Shown one piece after another: positions 1 through 5,828 of a DNA stretch of 6,849 nucleotides. Each line of letters begins with the position of its first letter. The stretch's first letter is position 1. Below the pieces are notes generated by a model. That model was not told the DNA's origin. It ran no database searches and saw only the letters and a program-made list of their open reading frames with translations. Source of the stretch: Geobacteraceae bacterium (lineage in GTDB: Bacteria > Desulfobacterota > Desulfuromonadia > Geobacterales > Geobacteraceae); the NCBI GenBank assembly GCA_012797715.1, contig JAAZOO010000226.1, positions 1-6,849 on the forward strand, given 5' to 3'. The translations under genes were made by a program, and so were the position numbers.

Positions 1-562
1 GCTTATTTGACATGATAACACTATCAAAAAAACGAGCGTATTTTCTGATTAGTTTCCGGTTTCCCTTCATGTCATGTTTGACTATTTCATGGATATCAAC
101 ATCATCATTATTAATACGGTTCAGCGTATTAAATACAGCTTTAAAGCCCATCTCGTAGTCTGTGTTAATAAGAGCCTCATCGTATGGAGTCGAAAGAAGT
201 ATCCCTAACGAACCTGAAAAAACAGTTTCAAACTTAAGGTTCACCTCACGCTTGCATATTAACTCGAAAGTCTTATCCACAAGGTCTTTGAAAGTTTGGA
301 GACCTGTAAGCAATATATTCAGATCAATAGCGTTCTTCTCAGACTTGAATATATATTGTACCGAGTGGTGATGATAAACGGCGAGGCTCTCCTCCAACTC
401 ATCAAGAAGAACCGCCTTCATAGCTTCATCCTGGTTGAGCCCGAGTCGGAGGGAATAATCATCCGGGTAACGAACGAGCATTTCCCTCGTAGCCGCGATA
501 ACGTCGTCAAGATCGCGAATTTGCTCTGATACGATATGTGGTGGTCTAGGCTTGTCCATCAT
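1..562 (-). CDS. Unknown-function partner of the DUF6932-like nucleotidyltransferase, 3' end outside the window
   Basis: An open frame reads leftward from ATG at 562 to the window edge with no stop, giving 187 visible residues. Its start overlaps the stop of the upstream nucleotidyltransferase gene in an ATGA (562-559), so translation is probably coupled; a second ATG follows directly (559-557). No good Shine-Dalgarno is visible, which fits coupling. The first 60 residues or so look helical and charged. The rest alternates hydrophobic stretches, with a SGSLGILL segment near residues 116-123 and a basic, helical stretch near 168-180 (NRKLIRKYARFFD). From memory this layout resembles conserved hypothetical proteins found beside DUF6932 genes, but I could not check this and assign no function. 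The second half uses many A/T-ending codons, unlike the rightward operon. The gene is certainly open and coupled; its role is unknown. Confidence 0.75.
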   Translation of the reverse strand, partial: MMDKPRPPHIVSEQIRDLDDVIAATREMLVRYPDDYSLRLGLNQDEAMKAVLLDELEESLAVYHHHSVQYIFKSEKNAIDLNILLTGLQTFKDLVDKTFELICKREVNLKFETVFSGSLGILLSTPYDEALINTDYEMGFKAVFNTLNRINNDDVDIHEIVKHDMKGNRKLIRKYARFFDSVIMSNK

Positions 563-1086
563 GCACCATGTGAAATATCCGAAGGAGAAACCTTCACCTG
601 CATGATACCCTTTTTGTTATCCAGTCTATCATTCCCGAACCATTTGCGCCAATACTGTAAACGCTTGCAGGTGATTTTCAGGAATCGCTCGTCGTTTTGT
701 GGGAATAATTGCACCAGGTATCCATCCACGGGATAATGGACATTTTTACCGTGATTAGGAGTCAGGAACCTCTCGATACGAGGCGTAATATAGCGGAAAT
801 CAACGAAATTCACCACATCGATATCCTGCGGATCGATCTTGGCAGTTGTAAAACTTCCGTTCAGCCACTGGGTCCATTCCGGACAAACCGCTATCGAGAA
901 ATCATTCAGATACCGCAGGTAGCCCGAATAGATACCCTTCCGGGTCACGGATTCCGGGAACCCGTCGACAAGCAGCCGCTCCACCTCGGCAAGAGATATC
1001 TCGATCAAATCCCGAGGGTAGGGATTGCCCTTTTCATCAAAAACGAACGCCGCTCCCGGCGGCTCTTCCGTCGGTAGTGGGGCCAT
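559..1086 (-). CDS. DUF6932-like nucleotidyltransferase-fold protein
   Basis: This 175-residue protein carries the signature of the polymerase-beta-type nucleotidyltransferase fold: G77-S78, nine residues, then D88-x-D90, inside WLNGSFTTAKIDPQDIDVV. A possible third acidic residue is D121, in VDGYLVQLFP. The C-terminal stretch YWRKWFGNDRLDNKKGI (from about residue 145) fits what I recall of DUF6932, in which an aromatic/Arg motif precedes KGI. These proteins are related to the MNT/AbiEii-type enzymes that transfer nucleotides to proteins or tRNA; the substrate here is unknown. The start at 1086 is the only reasonable Met. It lies 5 nt after the repressor stop, and AAGGAGG (minus strand, 1106-1100) is 13 nt upstream, inside the repressor gene. 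The stop overlaps the next gene by ATGA, so it is probably expressed with the repressor in lysogens. The fold is fairly sure; a defence or toxin role is inference from context. Confidence 0.85.
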   Translation of the reverse strand: MAPLPTEEPPGAAFVFDEKGNPYPRDLIEISLAEVERLLVDGFPESVTRKGIYSGYLRYLNDFSIAVCPEWTQWLNGSFTTAKIDPQDIDVVNFVDFRYITPRIERFLTPNHGKNVHYPVDGYLVQLFPQNDERFLKITCKRLQYWRKWFGNDRLDNKKGIMQVKVSPSDISHGA

Positions 1087-1091
1087 CGGCG

Positions 1092-1511
1092 TCAGTCGTC
1101 CTCCTTCCCGTCATATTTCACCTTATAGAACTCCTTATATGCGCTGCTCACCAAGGAAGCCTTCTTGTCCTGGTCAATGGACAAGTCCTTCGACATGGTT
1201 TCCACCATCTTGAGCGCCGTGGCCAGCAGATCGTCGTCAAGTGGTGGTGGAGAACCTTTGTCATCTACTTCCCCCGCCTCTTTCCGCTTCATCGGCCCTT
1301 CGCCGGTTGCGAGCCACAAGACGTTTACGCCTGCAGCATTAGCAAGGGAAATAAGTTTGTCACGAGAAGGTTCGGACTGTCCTGATTCATACTTACCAAT
1401 CATTACTGCCGATATCTTGGAAAGCTGCCCTAACTTTTCTTTGCTCCCCACCAACTTAATGAGCCTTTCGATTCTATTCGCAAAGGAATTTTCAGGTAAA
1501 ACTTCGGTCAT
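1092..1511 (-). CDS. Cro/C1-type phage repressor without a protease domain
   Basis: This 139-residue protein has an N-terminal XRE-type helix-turn-helix, residues about 10-66. The recognition region reads KLGQLSKISAVMIGKYESGQ, and it ends in NVLWLATGEGPM (63-74), the phrase typical of short phage C1-like repressors. After a charged, proline-containing linker (75-92) comes a roughly 45-residue helical tail, probably for oligomerisation. There is no S24/LexA-type peptidase domain, so RecA-driven self-cleavage is not expected; the protein is also shorter than a full CI. The start at 1511 is set by GAGGT nine nucleotides upstream. It is transcribed leftward, divergent from the early operon, with operator-like repeats just upstream and one copy overlapping its own ribosome binding site. 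By position it corresponds to Mu c. The repressor role is well supported; autoregulation is inferred. Confidence 0.88.
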   Translation of the reverse strand: MTEVLPENSFANRIERLIKLVGSKEKLGQLSKISAVMIGKYESGQSEPSRDKLISLANAAGVNVLWLATGEGPMKRKEAGEVDDKGSPPPLDDDLLATALKMVETMSKDLSIDQDKKASLVSSAYKEFYKVKYDGKEDD

Positions 1512-1512
1512 T

Positions 1513-1525
1513 GAACATTTACCTC
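1513..1525. promoter_or_regulatory. Degenerate third operator-like copy over the repressor ribosome binding site
   Basis: GAACATTTACCTC matches the 13-bp element AAACTTTTACCTA at 10 of 13 positions. Its ACCTC end is the complement of the GAGGT that serves as the repressor Shine-Dalgarno on the minus strand, so the match may partly reflect that site. It lies 23 bp from the next copy. Binding here is inference. Confidence 0.3.
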
Positions 1526-1534
1526 ATGTCTGGA

Positions 1535-1559
1535 AAAACTTTTACCTAGTAAAAGTTTT
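1535..1559. promoter_or_regulatory. Probable repressor operator, perfect 11-3-11 palindrome
   Basis: The arms AAAACTTTTAC (1535-1545) and GTAAAAGTTTT (1549-1559) are exact inverted repeats around CTA. The left arm with the centre contains AAACTTTTACCTA, which recurs exactly at 1617-1629. The site lies in the leader between the proposed leftward promoter and the repressor start, as expected for autoregulation by a dimeric helix-turn-helix protein. The sequence symmetry is seen; the binding protein (repressor or Ner-like protein) is inferred. Confidence 0.7.
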
Positions 1560-1572
1560 GTAATGCTTCGGA

Positions 1573-1601
1573 ATTATTGATAAATAACTTTATCCGAACA
1601 A
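1573..1601 (-). promoter_or_regulatory. Possible leftward promoter for the repressor operon
   Basis: On the minus strand, TTGTTC (1601-1596) is followed after 17 nt by AATAAT (1578-1573), matching the sigma-70 consensus at 3 of 6 and 5 of 6 bases. Transcription would begin near 1566, just before the palindromic operator at 1535-1559. The weak -35 box suits a repressor promoter that needs help or is kept low. The region is AT-rich, so chance matches are possible. Confidence 0.38.
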
Positions 1602-1616
1602 ATGTTGGGAACGGGC

Positions 1617-1638
1617 AAACTTTTACCTAAAAATAGTT
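1617..1638. promoter_or_regulatory. Second operator-like site next to the rightward promoter
   Basis: AAACTTTTACCTA (1617-1629) is an exact copy of the element at 1536-1548, 81 bp away. Its second half-site (about 1630-1638, AAAATAGTT) is only a rough inverted match. It ends 1 bp before the TTGACA of the rightward promoter, so a bound repressor would touch RNA polymerase, either blocking it or contacting it. Together with the other copies it suggests cooperative binding or looping. Confidence 0.6.
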
Positions 1639-1639
1639 A

Positions 1640-1668
1640 TTGACATCCTAATTATTGTTTGGTATACC
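1640..1668 (+). promoter_or_regulatory. Rightward early promoter
   Basis: TTGACA (1640-1645) is a perfect sigma-70 -35 box. After 17 nt comes TATACC (1663-1668), a 4 of 6 match to the -10 box. The expected start is near 1675. It faces the Ner-A-B operon and has an operator-like element directly upstream, the position of Mu Pe. It is the best promoter in the window. Confidence 0.72.
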
Positions 1669-1706
1669 CATAAACAAAGTTACGCACTTGGTTAAAAAAG
1701 GAGGCT

Positions 1707-2093
1707 TTATGGCTTCAACCGTTGAAGCAAGAGACTGCGAAAGAAATCCGTCAGGATCGGAACATCAGCGGATGGAATCTTTATCCCTTTTTGGGCAGCT
1801 TTTATCAAGGTATTCGAACCACACAGGACCCGATCGTACACCAGGGCTAGTAACCTGGTGTCAGTTTGAAGAAATAATTGCCGCCTGGCTTCAGGAGTAC
1901 CGCGGAGGATCTCGTCGATTAGGCTGTCGATATGGGTGTCTTTTCGGGCCTGCACGAGTTCGCCAGAGTCTTCAAGCCGGATAAGCTCCGTATCGACATC
2001 TGGACGGGAACACCCCTCCGGGGTCATGAAAATTTCAGTAATAAAGGCCGTATACGCTTCCGCAATTTCTCTTGCTGAAATTGTAGCAACCAT
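1707..2093 (-). CDS. Hypothetical protein encoded antisense to the early leader
   Basis: A minus-strand frame of 128 residues runs from ATG at 2093 to TAA at 1707. GAGGT lies nine nucleotides before the ATG, the same element and spacing as in the repressor gene. The product reads like a real soluble helical protein: an alternating amphipathic pattern, acidic first half (DTELIRLEDSGELVQARKD, 34-52) and hydrophobic helices near 81-90 and 113-124. No known motif was recognised. It sits on the opposite strand inside the leader of the early operon, and its ribosome binding site overlaps the start of the ner-like gene. Leftward transcription through it would run head-on into the rightward promoter. 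A competing plus-strand frame, 1709-1984, has AAGGAGG four nucleotides before its ATG, but its Ser/Arg/Gly-rich product looks like a shadow. Whether this gene is expressed is uncertain. Confidence 0.5.
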   Translation of the reverse strand: MVATISAREIAEAYTAFITEIFMTPEGCSRPDVDTELIRLEDSGELVQARKDTHIDSLIDEILRGTPEARRQLFLQTDTRLLALVYDRVLCGSNTLIKAAQKGIKIPSADVPILTDFFRSLLLQRLKP

Positions 2094-2107
2094 CAAAGGA
2101 GCACCTC

Positions 2108-2299
2108 ATGAACCGCAAAGTCAAATCCATCCTTGTCCGGCGCGGCATCAAACAGACCGAGATCGCCGCGGAGCTGGGCCTCAGACGTTGCACCGTATCC
2201 GCCGTCATTAACGGGCACACCGACTCCAGGCGCGTCAAGGAGTACATCGCCAAGCGGCTCAATATGGACTTCGAGAAGCTCTGGGGAAAGGCCGCCTGA
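2108..2299 (+). CDS. Ner-like small helix-turn-helix regulator
   Basis: This 63-residue protein is almost entirely one helix-turn-helix domain: KQTEIAAELG (15-24) then TVSAVINGHTDSRRVKEYIA (29-48), closing with FEKLWG (55-60). By size, position (first gene rightward, just before the transposase) and fold it fills the place of Mu Ner, which represses early and repressor promoters and shifts the phage to transposition. It is not obviously a sequence homologue of Mu Ner and could be described simply as an XRE-family protein. The start is certain: AAAGGAG at 2095-2101 with six nucleotides to ATG. It probably acts on the repeats at 1513-1638, though no site has been shown. Eighty bases separate it from the transposase gene. 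Confidence 0.82.
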   Translation: MNRKVKSILVRRGIKQTEIAAELGLRRCTVSAVINGHTDSRRVKEYIAKRLNMDFEKLWGKAA

Positions 2300-2351
2300 C
2301 AATAGCCGGAATATAAACCAGACCTGATCGTGCCGCAAGGATTTTAATAAA

Positions 2352-2366
2352 ACTTGTTTACTTGTT
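2352..2366 (+). repeat. Short tandem direct repeat before the transposase gene
   Basis: ACTTGTT occurs at 2352-2358 and again at 2360-2366, separated by one T, in an AT-rich patch just upstream of the transposase ribosome binding site (AGGA, 2367-2370). It could be a protein-binding site or chance in AT-rich DNA. Confidence 0.25.
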
Positions 2367-2379
2367 AGGAACCTGCGAG

Positions 2380-4485
2380 ATGGCCGAAAACACGACAAAA
2401 ACCCACTACACTGCGAAAGAGTTGGCCGGGTTGCCAGGTATGCCCGGCACACTGAAAGGCGTGATACAGAAAGCCGACCGCGAATCCTGGCCCTACCAGA
2501 AACGCGCCGGCCGCGGCGGCGGCCGCGAGTACCCCATCACCGCCCTGCCCGTGGAGACGCGGGAGCACCTGCTGGAGCGCATGGTCGCCGTTCTCCCGGA
2601 GAAGGTATGCAATCTCCCGGCGCCGCCGGAAGAAAACCTCCCGGCCGCGGCGGAGCCGGCCGGGGGACCGCCATCAGGCGCTTCCCTGAAAGACTGGCAG
2701 CGCCGGGTCATGGACGCCCGTCTCGTCTTCATCCGGCTCATCGAGGGGGCCGCGCATCTCGGGGTCTCGAAGGCCATCAGGTCGATCGTGAAACAGGCCG
2801 CTGAGGAGGCTCTCCCGGCGCCGGTCCAGGCGCTGGTGCCGGTGGCGAACGGCCGCGCCGGCGAGGACCGGGCCCTTTCCCAGACCACGCTCATGCGCTG
2901 GTGGAGCATGTACAGGAAGGCCGGGACCTATACCGTCCTGGCGCCAAAGGCGCCGGAAGGGCGCGACATCCCGCCCTGGGCGGCCCATTTTCTCGCCTGC
3001 TGGCAGAAGCCGCAGAAACCGAGTGTGGCCGCTGCCCTGGACGCCTTGCCGTCCGTCCTTCCGCCCGATATCCCCATGCCGAGTTACAGCCAGGCGCGGC
3101 GCTTCCTGCTGCGGCTCGGCAACGTGGAGAAGCAGCGCGGCCGCATGACCGGCCAGGAACTCCGCTCGATCCGCCCGTACATCAAGCGGGACACCTCTGA
3201 CATGGTTCCGGGGGAATGCTACATATCCGACGGTCTCACCTTCAAGGCGTGGGGCATCGCCCATCCGGCCCACGGCCGTCCCTTCTCCCCGGAAATCTGC
3301 GACGTCCAGGACGTTCACACCCGGAAGATCGTCGGCTGGAGCGTGGGCCTGGCCGAGAGCGGTCCCACCGTGGCGGCGGCCCTGCGGCACGCCGTGGAGA
3401 CCCACGGCGTCTGTTCCATATTCTACCATGACAAGGGTCCCGGCTACGAAAACCAGCTCCTCCAGGACCCGGTCACGGGCATCGTCACCCGCCTGGGCAT
3501 CCACAACCTTACCTCCACGGCGCGCCAGTCCCAGGCCAGGGGGATGATCGAAAAACTCCGCCGCGACCTGTGGCACAAGGAAGCGAAGAATTTCCTCACC
3601 TACAAGGGGCGCGAGATGGACCGCGAGACCAAGCTCAAGGTCCACAAGATCGTCAAGAAGGATCTGAAAACCAAGGGGATGTCGGACTTCATCATGCCGT
3701 GGCCCGAGTTTCTCCTCTGGGTCCAGGAGCGGGTTGACGCCTACAACAACCGGCCGCACCAGGCCCTCCCCAAGATCCGCGACCCGCACACCGGCCGGAT
3801 GCGGCACATGCCCCCCAACGAGATGTGGGACAAGGCGGTAGCCGAACGCGGCGCGCCTCCCCTGCTGAGCCAGGAGGAGATCACCGACCTGTTCCTGCCG
3901 GAGAAGGTCTGCAAGGTGGACCGCGGGACGATACGTCTGTTCGGAAACAGCTATGCAAGCGGCTCTCTGGAGGAGTATCACGGCGACCAGGTCCGGGTCG
4001 GCTACGACGTGCACGACCCGCGGAGCGTGCTGGTGCGCGACCTGGACGGCCGGATCATCTGCATCGCCGCCTTCAAGGGAAACCATCGGCGCTACTTCGC
4101 CAAGCCGGTCAGCGAACTGGCCGCCGAGAAGCGCGAGGCGGAACGGCTGAAACGGCTGGCGCTCAAGGAAGAGGAAATCCGGCTGGAGCGCATCGGGACG
4201 GTGGAGGTCCGGTCGGCCCCGGAACATATCGAACTGCCGCCGGAGGTCCTTGAATACGAGGCCCGCATCGAGCGGAAAGAGAAGGAAAAACAGGAAAACC
4301 GGAACAGGTTCTTCAACGACGTCAACGAGATCTACGACGACATCAGGGAACGCGAAAAACTGGGACTGGCCAAACCCTACGAAATCGCCTGGGCCAACGA
4401 CAAGGACCGCTCGGAGCAGCTCGGCAGGCGCGTGGGCCTGTACAAGGAAGATCCCTACTGCGCGGGCCGCTTCAAGGAGGAATAA
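2380..4485 (+). CDS. A: MuA-like DDE transposase
   Basis: The product is a 701-residue transposase that would bind the phage ends, assemble the transpososome, and nick and join DNA strands. The N-terminus (about 9-57) is a MuA-type winged helix: ELAGLPGMPGTLKGV, then KRAGRGGGREYPI, closely matching the MuA opening. Residues about 90-270 are the helical end-binding region. The RNase-H-like catalytic core follows, with D284 (ISDGL), D351 (YHDKG) and E391 (GMIEKL); the 67-residue D-D gap equals that of MuA, so the active site looks intact. YNNRPHQALP lies near 455. A beta-barrel region (about 515-577) and a charged, coiled C-terminal tail (580-701), the MuB-contact region in MuA, complete it. 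MuA itself is 663 residues. ATG at 2380 is preferred over TTG at 2362 because AGGA lies nine nucleotides before it and homology begins soon after. Confidence 0.95.
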   Translation: MAENTTKTHYTAKELAGLPGMPGTLKGVIQKADRESWPYQKRAGRGGGREYPITALPVETREHLLERMVAVLPEKVCNLPAPPEENLPAAAEPAGGPPSGASLKDWQRRVMDARLVFIRLIEGAAHLGVSKAIRSIVKQAAEEALPAPVQALVPVANGRAGEDRALSQTTLMRWWSMYRKAGTYTVLAPKAPEGRDIPPWAAHFLACWQKPQKPSVAAALDALPSVLPPDIPMPSYSQARRFLLRLGNVEKQRGRMTGQELRSIRPYIKRDTSDMVPGECYISDGLTFKAWGIAHPAHGRPFSPEICDVQDVHTRKIVGWSVGLAESGPTVAAALRHAVETHGVCSIFYHDKGPGYENQLLQDPVTGIVTRLGIHNLTSTARQSQARGMIEKLRRDLWHKEAKNFLTYKGREMDRETKLKVHKIVKKDLKTKGMSDFIMPWPEFLLWVQERVDAYNNRPHQALPKIRDPHTGRMRHMPPNEMWDKAVAERGAPPLLSQEEITDLFLPEKVCKVDRGTIRLFGNSYASGSLEEYHGDQVRVGYDVHDPRSVLVRDLDGRIICIAAFKGNHRRYFAKPVSELAAEKREAERLKRLALKEEEIRLERIGTVEVRSAPEHIELPPEVLEYEARIERKEKEKQENRNRFFNDVNEIYDDIREREKLGLAKPYEIAWANDKDRSEQLGRRVGLYKEDPYCAGRFKEE

Positions 4486-4920
4486 ATGGGCCTGTATGCA
4501 ATGGACGCAATCGAGAAAAACCAGACCATCGGCCGTCACGCCATGGAGGTTCTGGACCGGCTCCGCAAGGAGCGCGGCGATAAATTCCCGGGATGGGAGG
4601 AGATCACCCTGGCCGCGTGGCGGGAGGAGGCCGAGAACATTATCCGTGTCTCGCGGGAAACGGAGGACCGGGAGATGGGCAAGCTGCGGCGGCCGCTCAG
4701 GGTCGAGGAGCATCGGAGCATCGCCGGTTACATCGAATTCCTTCGCGATCTGCGGCGCGACGCCAGGCAGTGGCTGCGGGAGATCGACGCGGAACAGCGG
4801 CGCCTGGACGAAGAGGCAGAGGAAGAGAAGCGGCTGGCTGGTGAGCGGCTTGTGTTCGAGGAAATCTTCGGCGATCTCGCCAAAAAAGAGAAGCAGGGAA
4901 AGAGAACCAGAAAGAAATAA
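4486..4920 (+). CDS. Charged helical protein of unknown function between A and B
   Basis: This 144-residue protein begins directly after the transposase stop (TAA at 4483-4485), with AAGGAGG five nucleotides before its ATG, inside the transposase gene; coupled translation is likely. It is rich in Glu, Arg and Lys and almost wholly helical in appearance. Residues about 84-140 look like a coiled coil ending in a very basic tail (KKEKQGKRTRKK). A tryptophan-containing segment, KFPGWEEITLAAWREEAENI (33-52), may be a small folded part. No enzyme motif or cysteine was seen. In Mu, A and B are adjacent, so this is an inserted gene; its place suggests a helper of transposition, such as an A-B adaptor or DNA-binding accessory. 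That is inference. A second ATG at 4501 is possible but has no better ribosome binding site. Confidence 0.8.
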   Translation: MGLYAMDAIEKNQTIGRHAMEVLDRLRKERGDKFPGWEEITLAAWREEAENIIRVSRETEDREMGKLRRPLRVEEHRSIAGYIEFLRDLRRDARQWLREIDAEQRRLDEEAEEEKRLAGERLVFEEIFGDLAKKEKQGKRTRKK

Positions 4921-4925
4921 AAAGA

Positions 4926-4983
4926 GCCGCCTGGTGTCTTCACCACCGGCGGCCCAACTCCCCGCGGACGCGGGAATCTTTTT
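4926..4983 (+). terminator. Tandem hairpins with T-run, possible attenuator before the B gene
   Basis: The first hairpin pairs GCCGCCTGGTG (4926-4936) with CACCA (4941-4945) and GGCGGC (4948-4953), with a TCTT loop and a CC bulge. The second pairs CCCGC (4961-4965) with GCGGG (4970-4974) and is followed by AATCTTTTT (4975-4983), the form of an intrinsic terminator. It lies between the 144-residue gene and the B ATPase, whose Shine-Dalgarno starts at 4987. On the other strand the first hairpin is followed by CTCTTTTT, so it could also stop leftward transcription. Partial termination that lowers B relative to A is inferred. Confidence 0.5.
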
Positions 4984-5002
4984 GACAGGAGGAATATAGC
5001 AG

Positions 5003-5752
5003 ATGAAACACGAAATGGTCAAAACAAAAGACGTCAGACGCTTCATGCAGTCGGTCGAGGACCTTCTGAACCGCCCCATGGGCACCGAAGGGATGGGGCT
5101 TTTGTGGGGGCCTCCGGGCACCGGCAAGACCACGGCCCTGGCGTATGTGGCCAACGTCTACGACGCCGTCTACGTCCGCGCCGTCGGGTGCTGGACCGTT
5201 ACCTCCATGCTGGGCGACCTGTGCCGCGAGCTGGGGGGGAAGCGGATGCTCAGGCGGAGCGACATGGTCGAGTTCATCGTCGAGGAGCTGACCAGGGACG
5301 GCCGCCAGCCCCGGCCCATCTTCATCGACGAGGCGGACTACTGCTTCCGCCAGTTCGAGATGGTCGACAGCCTCCGCGACATCTACGACCTGTCCGGCTG
5401 CCCGGTCATCCTCATCGGCATGGAGGACATCGCCCGCCGCATCCGCACCCACGAACGCATCGCCCGCCGCATCACCCAGTGGATCGAGTTCAAGGGGCTG
5501 GACTACGACGACGCGGCCCAGGTTGCAACGGAAGTCTGTGAAGTGCGGCTCGCCGACGATCTCATCCACCATCTCCATGCGGTGACCTCGGGCAACATCG
5601 GCCGCATCATCATCGGCCTGACCAAGATCGAGAAATTCGCCCTGGCCAATGGCCTGGCGGTCATCACCGCCGCCGACTGGGGCGAGCGGCCGCTGTACTT
5701 CGACCAGCCCACCTTCGGCCGGAAGAAGGCCGGCAACGGGAACGGGACATAA
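5003..5752 (+). CDS. B: MuB-like AAA+ ATPase, target-DNA delivery protein
   Basis: This 249-residue AAA+ ATPase of the MuB/TniB type has a Walker A motif GPPGTGKTT (36-44), a Walker B motif IFIDEAD (106-112), a sensor-like ILIGMED (136-142) and arginine-rich HERIARRI near 150-157, a candidate for the arginine finger. A small helical C-terminal domain (about 180-230) ends the fold. In Mu, B forms ATP-dependent filaments on target DNA, stimulates the transposase and provides target immunity. MuB is 312 residues with an N-terminal DNA-binding extension; here the ATPase core starts almost at once, so that part is missing or supplied elsewhere. The start at 5003 has AGGAGG ten nucleotides upstream; ATG at 5015 is an alternative. 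It is the fourth gene of the rightward operon and follows terminator-like hairpins. Confidence 0.92.
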   Translation: MKHEMVKTKDVRRFMQSVEDLLNRPMGTEGMGLLWGPPGTGKTTALAYVANVYDAVYVRAVGCWTVTSMLGDLCRELGGKRMLRRSDMVEFIVEELTRDGRQPRPIFIDEADYCFRQFEMVDSLRDIYDLSGCPVILIGMEDIARRIRTHERIARRITQWIEFKGLDYDDAAQVATEVCEVRLADDLIHHLHAVTSGNIGRIIIGLTKIEKFALANGLAVITAADWGERPLYFDQPTFGRKKAGNGNGT

Positions 5753-5758
5753 CCCGCT

Positions 5759-5828
5759 TTTGAACGCGCGATATCGGAGAGCAGGATTTTGGGAGAGACC
5801 AAAACCACTACACTGAGATGCGTTCAAA
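5759..5828 (+). promoter_or_regulatory. Nested inverted repeats in the leader of the winged-helix gene
   Basis: TTTGAACGC (5759-5767) and GCGTTCAAA (5820-5828) are exact inverted repeats. Between them TTTTGG (5787-5792) and CCAAAA (5799-5804) form a second hairpin with a GAGAGA loop, extended by GG/CC after a bulged A. The right outer arm runs straight into the Shine-Dalgarno AAAGGAGG (5826-5833) of the next gene, sharing its first three bases. As RNA this could mask that ribosome binding site; as DNA it could be a binding site. There is no T-run, so it is not a clear terminator. Confidence 0.45.

Noticed and set aside
162..529. Plus-strand open frames opposite the partial leftward gene
   Set aside because: They lie antisense to the open, translationally coupled frame that continues from the nucleotidyltransferase gene; no good ribosome binding site and no protein-like pattern.
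1712..1728. GCTTCAA/TTGAAGC hairpin near the end of the antisense gene
   Set aside because: On the minus strand a T-run follows only after about a dozen bases, too far for a normal intrinsic terminator.
1655..1984. Plus-strand frame with AAGGAGG before ATG 1709
   Set aside because: The ribosome binding site is good, but the product is Ser/Arg/Gly-rich with no clear fold and the antisense frame looks more protein-like. Kept only as an alternative in the entry for 1707-2093.
4250..4999. Plus-strand frame overlapping the end of A and the 144-residue gene
   Set aside because: The product is Ser/Arg/Thr/Gly-rich, typical of a shifted frame over GC-rich genes, and conflicts with the well-placed gene at 4486.
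2674..5154. Very long minus-strand frame across the A and B genes
   Set aside because: It is antisense to two genes with clear homology and catalytic motifs; long antisense frames are expected in GC-rich coding DNA, and the product is rich in Pro, Ala, Asp and Val.
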